This document shows positions 52,302 to 61,366 of a stretch of DNA of 64,000 nucleotides, in pieces. The notes under the pieces were generated by a model that had not been told where the DNA came from, did not search any database, and worked only from the letters and a program-made list of their open reading frames with translations. Source of the stretch: Fidelibacterota bacterium. GTDB lineage: Bacteria; Fidelibacterota; UBA2242; JAFGTP01. Made by a program: the position numbers and the translations under genes. Numbering within the stretch: position 1 is the first letter of the stretch; each line of letters starts with the position of its first letter. Where the stretch lies: positions 1 through 64,000 of the forward strand of contig JAFGTP010000062.1 of NCBI GenBank assembly GCA_016934035.1, in the 5' to 3' direction.

Positions 52302-53387
52302 ATGGCTATATTAGAAATTTCATTGGCTGATCAAAATCCTGTCGTTAACTATCTATCGTACAATCTAGCAGATCCAGAAATTCTCATCTGGCTGATCCCT
52401 GAAAATTACGAATACCATCTTGAGGATATTCAAAAAAAAGTTGATCCGGAAACCCGAACAGAATTCATCATGAAAAATATACCGGAGAATGATCTGCCCG
52501 GAATCCTTAATATTTGTCAAAAAATAAAAGATGAATATCCCGACCACGAAATTCACATCAATGTCACCGGTGGTAAAAAAGTGCAGGCCCTCATCATCAC
52601 CAACTTCTTCAAAGATATCGCCAAACGAATATACTATGTTGACGTGAAACATTCCCGCATTTACGACATACTCAATGGAAAAACCAATAATTATTTCTTC
52701 GATCTGACGGTCAATGAATATCTGGAAATTCAGGGAATTGCAATGGAATCAGGCCTGCGGTTTGATCCGGAGATCGGCGTCCGCAGCAATCTCTCCTACT
52801 ATATTGGCAATAATATCTATGCCCTCTCACCCTTTATCGATCAGGTCCGTGATGAATACCATCAAAATCAAGCCAGTGATAAAGATATCAAATGGGAAAT
52901 CAATAAAAAAGAAGTGCAAATGTCTGTCACCTATCAACCCGGCACATCCAAAATGCTGTTTACTTTTAGTTCCTTTGAAAATCAAAACACCATTGAAATG
53001 GACAGAGACAAAGGACTGGATTATTTTCTTCAGGGAGGCTGGTTGAGGGAACTGACTTTTCTGCGCATTCATAAAGGTACAAATTTCGATGCCCGGCTCA
53101 ATATCAAACTGGACCGCAGCACACTGCCCGAAGGAGAACACCTGGAACACCTGCTGGACATTGCCAGCATCAAGGGCAGCAGTCTTTATATTTTTCAGTG
53201 TTTTGCTTATCCCATTGATAAAAATTCTTATATAGAACTTAAAGCCATCCGCAATACCAAGAATTTGCTTCATGCTGACGCTTTTGTTATGCTGGCCCAT
53301 AAACCCAACAGAAGTTTTGTCGATCAGGCCCATACCGATGGAATTAAGATTGTCTATGGAAAGCGAATCAGCAAGTTTAATTTTTAA
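52302..53387 (+). CDS. CARF-domain protein, Card1/Can2-like (DUF1887), with degenerate nuclease motif
   Basis: Protein of 361 aa resembling Card1/Can2, effectors of type III CRISPR systems that bind cyclic oligoadenylate through a CARF domain and cut nucleic acid with a PD-(D/E)xK domain. N-terminal CARF part (about 1-150): the ligand-binding loop is INVTGGKKVQAL (86-97; the family has TGG-x-K). Middle: a linker and FTFSSF. C-terminal nuclease-like part: GGWLREL (245-251), then LLDIAS (284-289) with one likely acidic residue, then LYIFQCFAY. The place where active relatives have I-E-C-K is here F-Q-C-F (Q299, F301), so cleavage is doubtful. No cas gene or array is in the window. ATG with CGGAG seven bases before. 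Overlaps the convergent DMT gene by four bases. Confidence 0.8.
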   Translation: MAILEISLADQNPVVNYLSYNLADPEILIWLIPENYEYHLEDIQKKVDPETRTEFIMKNIPENDLPGILNICQKIKDEYPDHEIHINVTGGKKVQALIITNFFKDIAKRIYYVDVKHSRIYDILNGKTNNYFFDLTVNEYLEIQGIAMESGLRFDPEIGVRSNLSYYIGNNIYALSPFIDQVRDEYHQNQASDKDIKWEINKKEVQMSVTYQPGTSKMLFTFSSFENQNTIEMDRDKGLDYFLQGGWLRELTFLRIHKGTNFDARLNIKLDRSTLPEGEHLEHLLDIASIKGSSLYIFQCFAYPIDKNSYIELKAIRNTKNLLHADAFVMLAHKPNRSFVDQAHTDGIKIVYGKRISKFNF

Positions 53388-54244
53388 GCAAACGCAATAA
53401 TCGCAGCACCGGCAATGATGATCATACCGCCGAACAATCGCTCTTTGATATTTTGTTCCTTAAAAATAATCCATCCATATAAAATCGCAAAAAGCAGCGA
53501 GAGGCGCTTAATGGAAATCATATAGGCCACATTGATCATGCTGATGGCAGTGAAATGGGTTATCGCCATCACAGCCATAGCAATCCCGATTTTGAATTTG
53601 CCAAAACTTCGACTGAACATTTTTGAGGGGGGTGTCTTGCCAACTGTCATCACAAGTGGTGTGAAAGCCAAAGCCAGCCCGGAAAAATAAATAATCGCCA
53701 TAAACATAGGCGAAGAGTGAATAATCGCGATTTTTCCAAGGTTTGCCGTAATCGCATAGGAAAAAGAAACAATCAGCATAAACAGTGAGCCTTTGTTTCT
53801 GAATATAGCTTTGATGGGTTCCATTAATCCATATTTTGCCCTGTCAATCTGTAAGATATAGGCGCCAAAGGAAATAAAAAGAATTCCCAGCAATCCCAGC
53901 CACGATACAGTTTCACCCAAAACCAGATAACTAATCAATAAGGAAAACACTGGTGTCAGTCCCATATAGGGAATTGTCAGGGAAAGCGGAGCAATCTTGA
54001 TTGCTTTCATGTAAAGCATTGTCGTGAACAGATCCATTACCACGCAAGCCAGGATCGCCCACCAGAAAACCGCATCCACTTCAGGTATTTCAATAAAAAA
54101 CAGGAACGGTAGCATAAACGGCAAGGCATAGGCTTCCCGCACCCAACTCAGATGAATTGTCGTCATATATTTGGATTCCTGCTTGCTGAAAGCATCAGCT
54201 GTGGCAGCGGAAAATCCCGATAAGAGTGTCATCAAGTACCACAT
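53384..54244 (-). CDS. EamA/DMT-superfamily transporter
   Basis: Membrane protein of 286 aa with ten hydrophobic helices made of two repeated five-helix halves, the layout of drug/metabolite transporters (EamA). Marks: IAPLSLTIPYMGLTPVFSLL in the first half, with the following helix LGETVSWLGLLGILFISFG; the second half has IKRLSLLFAILYGWIIFKEQ. Transports amino acids, sugars or other small metabolites in characterised members; substrate here unknown. Reads toward the CARF gene and overlaps its last four bases, and shares a 115-bp divergent promoter region with the TonB-receptor gene. ATG at 54242-54244. Confidence 0.88.
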   Translation of the reverse strand: MWYLMTLLSGFSAATADAFSKQESKYMTTIHLSWVREAYALPFMLPFLFFIEIPEVDAVFWWAILACVVMDLFTTMLYMKAIKIAPLSLTIPYMGLTPVFSLLISYLVLGETVSWLGLLGILFISFGAYILQIDRAKYGLMEPIKAIFRNKGSLFMLIVSFSYAITANLGKIAIIHSSPMFMAIIYFSGLALAFTPLVMTVGKTPPSKMFSRSFGKFKIGIAMAVMAITHFTAISMINVAYMISIKRLSLLFAILYGWIIFKEQNIKERLFGGMIIIAGAAIIAFA

Positions 54245-54359
54245 ATTCTTCTTCTTACCTCAATAAAATTCATTTCAAAAACAGTTTGAAAATTAATCGA
54301 GAATAAAGGATATTCAAATGTATAATGTAGATAATTGTTAAATCCTGATTGGAGAATTT

Positions 54360-56471
54360 TTGAAATCACTATTTATCTCTTTTTTCATTACTTTACTGGT
54401 AACAACAATATTTGCAGATCAAAATAAAGCCTATGAAGAACTCCGCCAAATGTCAATCTTGGAGTTAATGAATTTAAAAATCACTACTGCCGGGAAAACT
54501 TCAGAAAAGGTTAGTGATATTCCGGCTTCAGTTGTTATCATTACTCGAAATGAAATTGCCCAAAACGGCTACCAGACCTTACAGGAAATTCTGGAAAACA
54601 CCCTTGGCATGTATCCGATTAATGATTATAATGTTTTAGGAACAGACATCGGTGTCCGAGGACATAAATCGGCCAGAGCCAATGAGAATATTATTTTCCT
54701 GGTAAATGGGGTCAATCAAACCAATGATATGTATAAGAACAATCCTCTAAATCAAATCATAATTCCAGTTGAAGCAATTGATAAAATTGAAATTGTCAGA
54801 GGCCCGATGTCTGTGATTTATGGTAGTGGCGCTTTCTTTGGCGCAATTAATATTATTACCCACAGCAGTGAAAATACAAAGCCGGTCAATCTCGCATCCC
54901 TTTCCTATGGCTCTTTTAACAGCAAAAAGGCTTTTGTGCGCTTTGAAGATCATATTGCAGATTTACATCTGAGTATAAATGGCTCGCTCTATGGCGATGA
55001 TGGAATGGAAATAGTGTATGACGACATTTCAACAATCCCACCCAATATCCACGATGGCACAACCAAAAATAACATGGCGAAATTCGAGCAATATTTTAAT
55101 CTATCGGGCAAAATGAACGCAGTATATTTTGACATGAGTTATACCAATAGCAAAAACAATCCTTTTGTAAATTATCCCTTAAGCCAAAATGCGCCTGCAA
55201 TTATAACAGGAACAAGTGCCTCTTTTGGTATCCAAAAAAAGGTATCAAACTTAATAGAATTTGATGGAAAACTCAGTTTTTCCAGTTACCAGGAAGAGGT
55301 TATCAGTGATTTTTATGATAGTGATGCTTTCACTCATTACGAATTATTTAAATCCAACACCTATGAAACGGATTTGAATACCTTTATAAAACCAAAATCA
55401 GATGTTGATATTACCTGTGGAATATATTACAGATATTCTCCTGATGTTGCGATTCGAATCCATGCACCTAGCGAGGGAATGCCGGGAACTCATGCGGAAA
55501 TTACAGATGGGCAGTCCAGTCAGGCTGCATATTCACAGCTCCATTACCGGCCAACCGACAAATTACAGTTTACCGGTGGCGTGAGGGCCGAGAAAAAAAG
55601 TGGTTATTATGTGGACCTGGTTTTTAATTCCGGACCCAGCCCCTGGCTGGAAGCCTCAAAATTCCTTAAAGATGATAAAATTCATTTTATTCCGCGGTTG
55701 GCAGCAATCTATCAAATCAATCAGAACCATCATATCAAACTATTGTACGGTGAAGCCTTGAAATATGCTTCATTTCACCTCAGTATCACAAGCCTGTATA
55801 TGCCGAACCAGCCCTTATTGAATCCAGAAAATATTAAGACCTTTGAAATTAATTACCTGGGTAAATTGACCTCAAAAATTTCTACTAATATCAGTATTTT
55901 TCATAACAGGATGAACAATCTGATCAGCAGAGTATCCGGAGTCAATGAAGAAGGCCATTATTATCAATATGATTCCAATAAAGGAAAATTGAATAGCAAC
56001 GGCATAGAAGCCACCATCAATATTCAGCCTGTGGACAAGACGACATTCAAACTCTCAGGTTTGTATCAGCATACAGAAAATTTACATCAAAAAGATTTAA
56101 AACCTTCATTTTCGCCAAATTACTTGGGTTATTTTCAGGCATCCTATAGTCCTAAAAAAAACACAATCATGTCATTAACAGGACGGTATGTCAGTAAAAT
56201 GCAACCCTATTGGGATATCTCCAGAACCCAAAATGATCCTGACCAATTATCAGCAGGTTTTATAGGCGATGAAATCGAGGGCTATTTTATCCTGAATGGA
56301 AATCTCCGGTTCAACGACCTTTTAAAATATGGGTTATTTATAAATTTTAAAGTCAGCAACCTGCTGGATACAGAATTCCGATATCCAACCACATCGGAAG
56401 TCAGTTGGGCAGACAAAGGATACCTGGGGCCGGGAAGAACATTTTTGATAAGTCTTGGAAGGGAATTTTGA
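54360..56471 (+). CDS. TonB-dependent outer-membrane receptor
   Basis: Outer-membrane gated channel of 703 aa. A signal peptide (about 1-20, LFISFFITLLVTTIFA) is followed by an N-terminal segment, then the plug domain: SILELMNLKITTAGK, DIPASVVIITRNEI, DKIEIVRGPMSVIYGSGAFF and INIITHSS. The rest is a 22-strand barrel that ends with the aromatic TFLISLGREF. It lacks the carboxypeptidase-like domain of SusC, and no SusD gene follows, so it resembles siderophore/vitamin or metal receptors more than glycan ones. The start is TTG at 54360-54362 behind GGAG. TATAAT at 54321-54326 is a possible -10 box. Its TGA overlaps the start of the next gene (TTGA), so the two proteins are probably coupled. Substrate unknown. 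Confidence 0.92.
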   Translation: MKSLFISFFITLLVTTIFADQNKAYEELRQMSILELMNLKITTAGKTSEKVSDIPASVVIITRNEIAQNGYQTLQEILENTLGMYPINDYNVLGTDIGVRGHKSARANENIIFLVNGVNQTNDMYKNNPLNQIIIPVEAIDKIEIVRGPMSVIYGSGAFFGAINIITHSSENTKPVNLASLSYGSFNSKKAFVRFEDHIADLHLSINGSLYGDDGMEIVYDDISTIPPNIHDGTTKNNMAKFEQYFNLSGKMNAVYFDMSYTNSKNNPFVNYPLSQNAPAIITGTSASFGIQKKVSNLIEFDGKLSFSSYQEEVISDFYDSDAFTHYELFKSNTYETDLNTFIKPKSDVDITCGIYYRYSPDVAIRIHAPSEGMPGTHAEITDGQSSQAAYSQLHYRPTDKLQFTGGVRAEKKSGYYVDLVFNSGPSPWLEASKFLKDDKIHFIPRLAAIYQINQNHHIKLLYGEALKYASFHLSITSLYMPNQPLLNPENIKTFEINYLGKLTSKISTNISIFHNRMNNLISRVSGVNEEGHYYQYDSNKGKLNSNGIEATINIQPVDKTTFKLSGLYQHTENLHQKDLKPSFSPNYLGYFQASYSPKKNTIMSLTGRYVSKMQPYWDISRTQNDPDQLSAGFIGDEIEGYFILNGNLRFNDLLKYGLFINFKVSNLLDTEFRYPTTSEVSWADKGYLGPGRTFLISLGREF

Positions 56472-59257
56472 AAAAGCTACTCCTCATTTTCTTATTCATG
56501 AAATTCCTCATGGCACAGGACCCATCTGATATTCATTGGAAACAGATCCAAAGCGATCAATACACTCTCATATTTCCTGAGGAAATCTCACAACATGCTA
56601 TCAGGATTGCCAATCGTCTGGAATATATCAGTCCTAAGATCGGCTTTTATCTCCAGGATGAACACCAGCCTTTATCATTGATATTATCCAACCGAAGTGT
56701 CTGGTCAAATGGTTATGTCACCATGTTTCCCTACAAATCGGAATGGTATTCCCTTCCCTACACCGGCAAATCCATATTCATTGGTGACTGGCACAATATG
56801 TTATCATTGCATGAAACACGACATGTTCACCAATATACTTATCTGAACCACGGCTTGATTAAATTTTCCGGATTTCTCTTCGGTGACTATGGCCGTGGCA
56901 TTGCTATGAATATCATGATTCCCGATTGGTACAAAGAAGGTGACGCTGTATTGACCGAAACCCTCTGGTCTTATTCCGGCCGGGGACGAATTGCCAACTT
57001 CCAACAATGTTACCGCACAATTCTGCTCACAGAACCAAATCTGAAATATGAAACAGCACGGTTTGGCAGTTACAAGCGCCCCACACCCGATGACTATGAA
57101 CTCGGCTATTTTATGACAGCATTTCTGGCAAGAAAATATGGTTATGAAGCATGGAGCGGGATTTTAAAAAGCGCCACATGGTTATCCTTTAAGAATCCCA
57201 TATCGCCAATGAGCGCTGCCATTGAAAAATATACTGACTATGAAGGCACAAAAAAATTGTTTTACAGTATGCAGGTGGAACTGAAAGAGATTTGGTTTAA
57301 GCAGGATGAAGGAATAAAGTCTGACAGCCTTTTCCATTACAGGTCTGCCAAAGATAAACATTTCACCGATCATGTTCTTCCCTACAAAGACCAAAAGGGA
57401 ATCTTATATTATCTAAAGTCCAGCAATGCCTTCGGAACAGCGGTTTATTGTGAAAACAAAAAAATTATCAACGTACCACACTATGTTGCAACGTATGGAT
57501 TGGATATTCGCAATGAAAAAATCATCTGGTCACAATATCGAGAGGATAAAAGATGGGACAAGCAGAGCTGGTTAGACATAGCAATATTTAACATAAAGAA
57601 TAGGGAACTGAAAATCCTGACGAAAAACCGCCGATACTTTTGCCCATCAATATCTTCTGATGGCACAAAGATCGCCGCTGTTGAATTCACAGACACCCGA
57701 CAATGCAATATTGTGATTATTGAGGCCAATAGTGGTGAATTGATCCAGAAAATACATTCTCCGGATAATGAAATGGTCCATTATCCAACCTGGTCGTCAG
57801 ATGATCAGCAATTGGTCTTTACATCAACAGGGTATAAAGGACGAGCAATAAATGAATTGAATCTGGATAATCATATTTTTACGCAATTAACCAACTACAC
57901 CCATGAAGACCTTTTCCGTCCAAAATACTGGAATAATTATATTATCTTTGAATCAGGATTTTCAGGTCTTGATAATATCTATGCTTTGGATAGAAATACA
58001 AAGCAGATTTATCAGGTCACATCAAGACAATATGGGGCAGCCTATCCGACCATTTACAAGGATAGATTACTTTTCAGTGATTACACACCAAAGGGTTATA
58101 AAATTTCAGAAATGCTATTAACCGAAATGAACTTTATCCCGATCCATCAAATTTCGTTGACCAGAACAGATTATTTTCAGCCATTGTTGACGGATGAATT
58201 TCAACCCATCGAAGAGAAGGACATTCCACAGAAGCAACACAAAATTACTGATTACAAAGGATTGGGCAGCATGTGCAATCCCCATAGCTATTCCCCGCTA
58301 ATTACACCTTTTTTCTATGGTGGAATCCTTCGGTCCGATAATCTTTTGGAAACTCATTCCCAAACCCTTTATTTCCTGAAAGCTATTGACGACGAAGAAT
58401 ACATTGGCGGATTTCACTTCGATTACCTGGGAATCTACCCAAAAATCAGCACCAGGATGACCTTTGCCAATCGAACTGAATCAAATATTGAAAATGATCC
58501 CTTCATAATTAAAGACTCCTGGAAGGAACTGGAATTTTCGCTCAATACAGAATGGCCGTTATTCAGAACAGACAAAGGTGTACAGACCTCCATTTCGAAT
58601 GCAAATATTGGTGCCGGATACAAATACATTTTCAATCGGGAAGTGCTTTGGGACCCTGCAAGTTCCTATTTCCACAACTTTGATGACCAATTTACAGTAC
58701 CATTATATTTTTCTATAAATGGGCTTACCATCAGACAAAAATCTCTGCAGGCCCTGGTTCCGACCTACTCCCAGTTGACAATCTACAGCAATCATACCGT
58801 TGGCAATGCATCAATGGAAGGCACCCAGTCAGGCTGGCAATTCAAGCAGGGAATTGACCTTGGCTATGCTTTTGGAATGACGCTGGATGTGATGTATGAG
58901 TACAACAAAGACAAAGGTTACTCATTCAAAAGACAATTTGAACCCATGCCGGTATTTGATGATTTTGACAGCAACACCCAGACTAAACTCCTCTTCATCC
59001 TCAAACGCCATCTTTGGTTTCCGGATATTGATTTTTTCTGGCTGGTTTATGTGAAACGGTTTTCCATGTCATTGCTCTATGAAAGCTACGGTAACTTTTT
59101 TTGCAGCAACATAGACAATCAATGCGCCCTGGGTATTGGACTGACAACGGAAATCGGCGGAATTGCAACCATCCGGACCAATTTTCCTGTCACCCTGTTT
59201 TACTATATTAACATTGAATCAAAGGAAAAAGGAGTAAGGTTTTCACTCGAAATATGA
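56468..59257 (+). CDS. Gluzincin-like protease / TolB-propeller / outer-membrane barrel fusion protein
   Basis: Protein of 929 aa from the TTG at 56468-56470, which overlaps the receptor stop and has GGAAGG upstream; an upstream ATG (56405) would lie inside the receptor gene. Signal peptide LLLIFLFMKFLMA. N-terminal domain with the zinc-peptidase motif HETRH (115-119) and, about 40 residues on, DWYKEGDAVLTET, matching the gluzincin third ligand region. Middle (about 300-600): TolB/WD40-type repeats such as CPSISSDGTKIAA, YPTWSSDDQQLVFTS and FRPKYWNN. C-terminal about 250 residues: alternating amphipathic strands ending in VRFSLEI, like an outer-membrane barrel. Such proteins are common in FCB bacteria but their role is not established; here it may process the receptor or its cargo. 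Confidence 0.78.
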   Translation: MKKLLLIFLFMKFLMAQDPSDIHWKQIQSDQYTLIFPEEISQHAIRIANRLEYISPKIGFYLQDEHQPLSLILSNRSVWSNGYVTMFPYKSEWYSLPYTGKSIFIGDWHNMLSLHETRHVHQYTYLNHGLIKFSGFLFGDYGRGIAMNIMIPDWYKEGDAVLTETLWSYSGRGRIANFQQCYRTILLTEPNLKYETARFGSYKRPTPDDYELGYFMTAFLARKYGYEAWSGILKSATWLSFKNPISPMSAAIEKYTDYEGTKKLFYSMQVELKEIWFKQDEGIKSDSLFHYRSAKDKHFTDHVLPYKDQKGILYYLKSSNAFGTAVYCENKKIINVPHYVATYGLDIRNEKIIWSQYREDKRWDKQSWLDIAIFNIKNRELKILTKNRRYFCPSISSDGTKIAAVEFTDTRQCNIVIIEANSGELIQKIHSPDNEMVHYPTWSSDDQQLVFTSTGYKGRAINELNLDNHIFTQLTNYTHEDLFRPKYWNNYIIFESGFSGLDNIYALDRNTKQIYQVTSRQYGAAYPTIYKDRLLFSDYTPKGYKISEMLLTEMNFIPIHQISLTRTDYFQPLLTDEFQPIEEKDIPQKQHKITDYKGLGSMCNPHSYSPLITPFFYGGILRSDNLLETHSQTLYFLKAIDDEEYIGGFHFDYLGIYPKISTRMTFANRTESNIENDPFIIKDSWKELEFSLNTEWPLFRTDKGVQTSISNANIGAGYKYIFNREVLWDPASSYFHNFDDQFTVPLYFSINGLTIRQKSLQALVPTYSQLTIYSNHTVGNASMEGTQSGWQFKQGIDLGYAFGMTLDVMYEYNKDKGYSFKRQFEPMPVFDDFDSNTQTKLLFILKRHLWFPDIDFFWLVYVKRFSMSLLYESYGNFFCSNIDNQCALGIGLTTEIGGIATIRTNFPVTLFYYINIESKEKGVRFSLEI

Positions 59258-59324
59258 GCAGTCAACCTATTTTCCAACAAAGGGCTTCCTGAAATATTTC
59301 CACGTAATATGATCAATCATGGGC

Positions 59325-60734
59325 CTACCTGAGCAGCAAACATTTTTTTGTATCAAAGAATTCATCTGTGTGAATACAGATCAGATATATGCCGGAGGGA
59401 AGATTTGTGGCGGGTTTCCATTCAATTTTGTGCTCTCCCTGACACTGATCACCGGTTACTAAAGTCTGAACCAGATTGCCTGTAATCCTGCAAACCGATA
59501 ACTTTAGGTTGGTTGCCTTTGGCAGTATGTATTGAATTGTAGTTGCGGCATTAAAAGGGTTCGGATAGTTTTGTTGCAGAAGCAAATATTGTGTCAGCGA
59601 TTGATGGTTGGTCAATCCGGTCTCCTTTTCCTCAAAAACGGATACTGAACTCAGTAATTCTCCGGAAAAATTAAAAAGCGTCACATTCTCCCAGGATGAA
59701 CCTGCTTCCGGTGCCGATATCCATCCCGGTTCCCAATAGCATACTCCCAAACCCTTATAATTGGGAATATTCTTTATAATTTCCATCAAATCCGCCAAAA
59801 AACACCTCTGCCCTTCAACAGATGCCGGATATCCTCTATGCAGTTGATTGGAATTTCCAAGCATATTATGGGTATCATCATTCCAGTTCAGGGTCCAGGG
59901 ATAAGCTGTTTCCACAAGGAATATATTTTTATTATAGCGTTGGGCCAGATCATTAACATTATTTTCCAAATCGTTTAAAGTCCCATGCCACCAGGGATAA
60001 TAGGACAGACCAATGATGTCAAATTCCATGTCAGTGCCCGGTAAATGGTCAAAAAACCACTGACTGCTACTGTTATCAGCTCCCCTGTCAATATGGATCA
60101 TTGTTTTCACTGAATCACCCGGGCCCAAAGCCGTCCGGAGCCCCAGAATTCCCTGTCCTAAAAGTTCTGCCAGTTGTGCCCATTGCTCCGGTGTATTGAA
60201 GGAATCACAGATGCAGCCATCATCCCACAATAATCCACAGATGATTTCATTGCCGAATTGCACCATATCCGGAAGTGTGTTTTGCTTTTTGAGAGAAGCC
60301 ATGACGTTGAAGGTATATTGAAAAACACTGTCTGCCAGTTGTTCAAAGGATAATCCGTCCCATGACTCAGGTTTGGACTGTTGTCCGGGATCCGCCCAGG
60401 TATCGGAATAATGTAAATCCAGTAAAAATTTCAGTCCCATAGACTTGATACGCCTTGCCATAACAAGGGTTTTTTCAAGATTGCAATAGCCCGCTGAAGG
60501 TGTATGCCAAATCCTTAAACGAACGAGGTTGACACCATGGTTTTTGAAAATGAGGATAGGGTCTGAGATAATACCCTTTTCTTTAAAAATCCCGCCACAC
60601 TCTTCAACTTCTGGCAGAGAGGAGAGGTCGACACCTTTGATAAACATCTCTTGTAATTGGGTATCGGTGGCCAGCAATATCCGATTTGCAAAAAAACTCA
60701 CAAAAATTAATATCCAAACAGTTCTCCTTTTCAT
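59325..60734 (-). CDS. Secreted GH53 endo-beta-1,4-galactanase with C-terminal sorting domain
   Basis: Arabinogalactan endo-1,4-beta-galactosidase, 469 aa, cutting type I galactan (pectin side chains). Signal peptide about 1-22. The GH53 (beta/alpha)8 domain spans about 28-350: FIKGVDLSSL, then VRLRIWHTPS, LDLHYSDTWADPGQQ, the acid/base Glu163 in VQFGNEI, YYPWWHG, and the nucleophile Glu275 in LVETAYPW. The last 80 residues form a small beta domain with NYPNPFN (389-395), LPSGIYL and KKCLLLR, a T9SS/FlgD-like sorting tail. It converges with the outer-membrane fusion gene and precedes a NimA-like gene. No other glycosidases are near, so it may act alone. ATG at 60732-60734. Confidence 0.92.
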   Translation of the reverse strand: MKRRTVWILIFVSFFANRILLATDTQLQEMFIKGVDLSSLPEVEECGGIFKEKGIISDPILIFKNHGVNLVRLRIWHTPSAGYCNLEKTLVMARRIKSMGLKFLLDLHYSDTWADPGQQSKPESWDGLSFEQLADSVFQYTFNVMASLKKQNTLPDMVQFGNEIICGLLWDDGCICDSFNTPEQWAQLAELLGQGILGLRTALGPGDSVKTMIHIDRGADNSSSQWFFDHLPGTDMEFDIIGLSYYPWWHGTLNDLENNVNDLAQRYNKNIFLVETAYPWTLNWNDDTHNMLGNSNQLHRGYPASVEGQRCFLADLMEIIKNIPNYKGLGVCYWEPGWISAPEAGSSWENVTLFNFSGELLSSVSVFEEKETGLTNHQSLTQYLLLQQNYPNPFNAATTIQYILPKATNLKLSVCRITGNLVQTLVTGDQCQGEHKIEWKPATNLPSGIYLICIHTDEFFDTKKCLLLR

Positions 60735-60772
60735 TTCATGACCTTAATTTTATACTGGCTGGAGCAAAATTT

Positions 60773-61246
60773 TTAATCCTTCAGCAAATCCTTCGAAGCC
60801 TTTCCCGTCATCTCTGTGATTTTCAACTTCAGGATAGTGGTTATTTTTACATTTTTCTTATCAAATTCATGGAGATGGGGTGCTCCAAAATGCGACATCA
60901 GGATTTTGAGGGCTTCAATTTTCTGCTGGTTATCTTCAATGATTTCAATGTCACCATAGCCGATAATGGACCGAAAGGATGTAGTCCATTTGCAGGCTTT
61001 TTCCCCGCCAATAATCCTGACTGAGTCCTCCACTTCAAAGCAAACATGAATGTTATGTCGCAGGAGATCAAGTTTTTTTCCTTCGGTTGCACAATGGATG
61101 TAAAGACAATTTTCATGATAACCGTAATTTAACGGAACAATGTAGGGTTTATCACCATCCATTATCGCAATGCGGACTACGTTGGCCGATTTGAGGATTT
61201 CTTTCAGTTTACTTCTGTCTTTTATTTCACGGTCGTGCTTTCGCAA
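60773..61246 (-). CDS. PNPOx-like flavin-binding protein (NimA family)
   Basis: Protein of 157 aa of the pyridoxamine 5'-phosphate oxidase-like split-barrel family, NimA/nitroimidazole-resistance subgroup. It binds FMN as a dimer and may reduce nitro or other compounds. Supporting blocks: LKEILKSANVVRIAIMDGDKPYIVPLN (split for reading: LKSANVVRIAIM and KPYIVPLNYGY), LYIHCATEGKKLDLL, NIHVCFEVED and SIIGYGDIEI. The start is TTG at 61244-61246 with GAGGGGG about five bases upstream; no ATG alternative. It is separated from the GH53 gene by 38 bases on the same strand. Drug resistance is only one of the functions of this family; no evidence for it here. Confidence 0.82.
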   Translation of the reverse strand: MRKHDREIKDRSKLKEILKSANVVRIAIMDGDKPYIVPLNYGYHENCLYIHCATEGKKLDLLRHNIHVCFEVEDSVRIIGGEKACKWTTSFRSIIGYGDIEIIEDNQQKIEALKILMSHFGAPHLHEFDKKNVKITTILKLKITEMTGKASKDLLKD

Positions 61247-61366
61247 GAGACCCCCTCTAAAGTAAAATCAAATAGTAACTATATTTCAAGTCAATTTTGT
61301 CAAAACCCAAGGTGATGCATTTGGAATTTGTCTTTTTCTGATTGAGAAGTGCGGAGATTGGATTTT

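Noticed and set aside
49234-54359. Search for a CRISPR array or cas genes around the CARF-like gene
   Set aside because: No repeated 25-40-base units with spacers and no cas-like proteins were found; the CARF gene stands alone in this window.
59245-59255. An exact copy of the operator half-site ACTCGAAATAT
   Set aside because: It lies inside the last codons of the barrel protein gene, has no inverted partner nearby and no promoter context, so it is probably chance.
54360-60734. TonB receptor plus GH53 as a classical polysaccharide utilisation locus
   Set aside because: The receptor lacks the SusC-type N-terminal extension, there is no SusD, and the GH53 gene is on the opposite strand with its own context.
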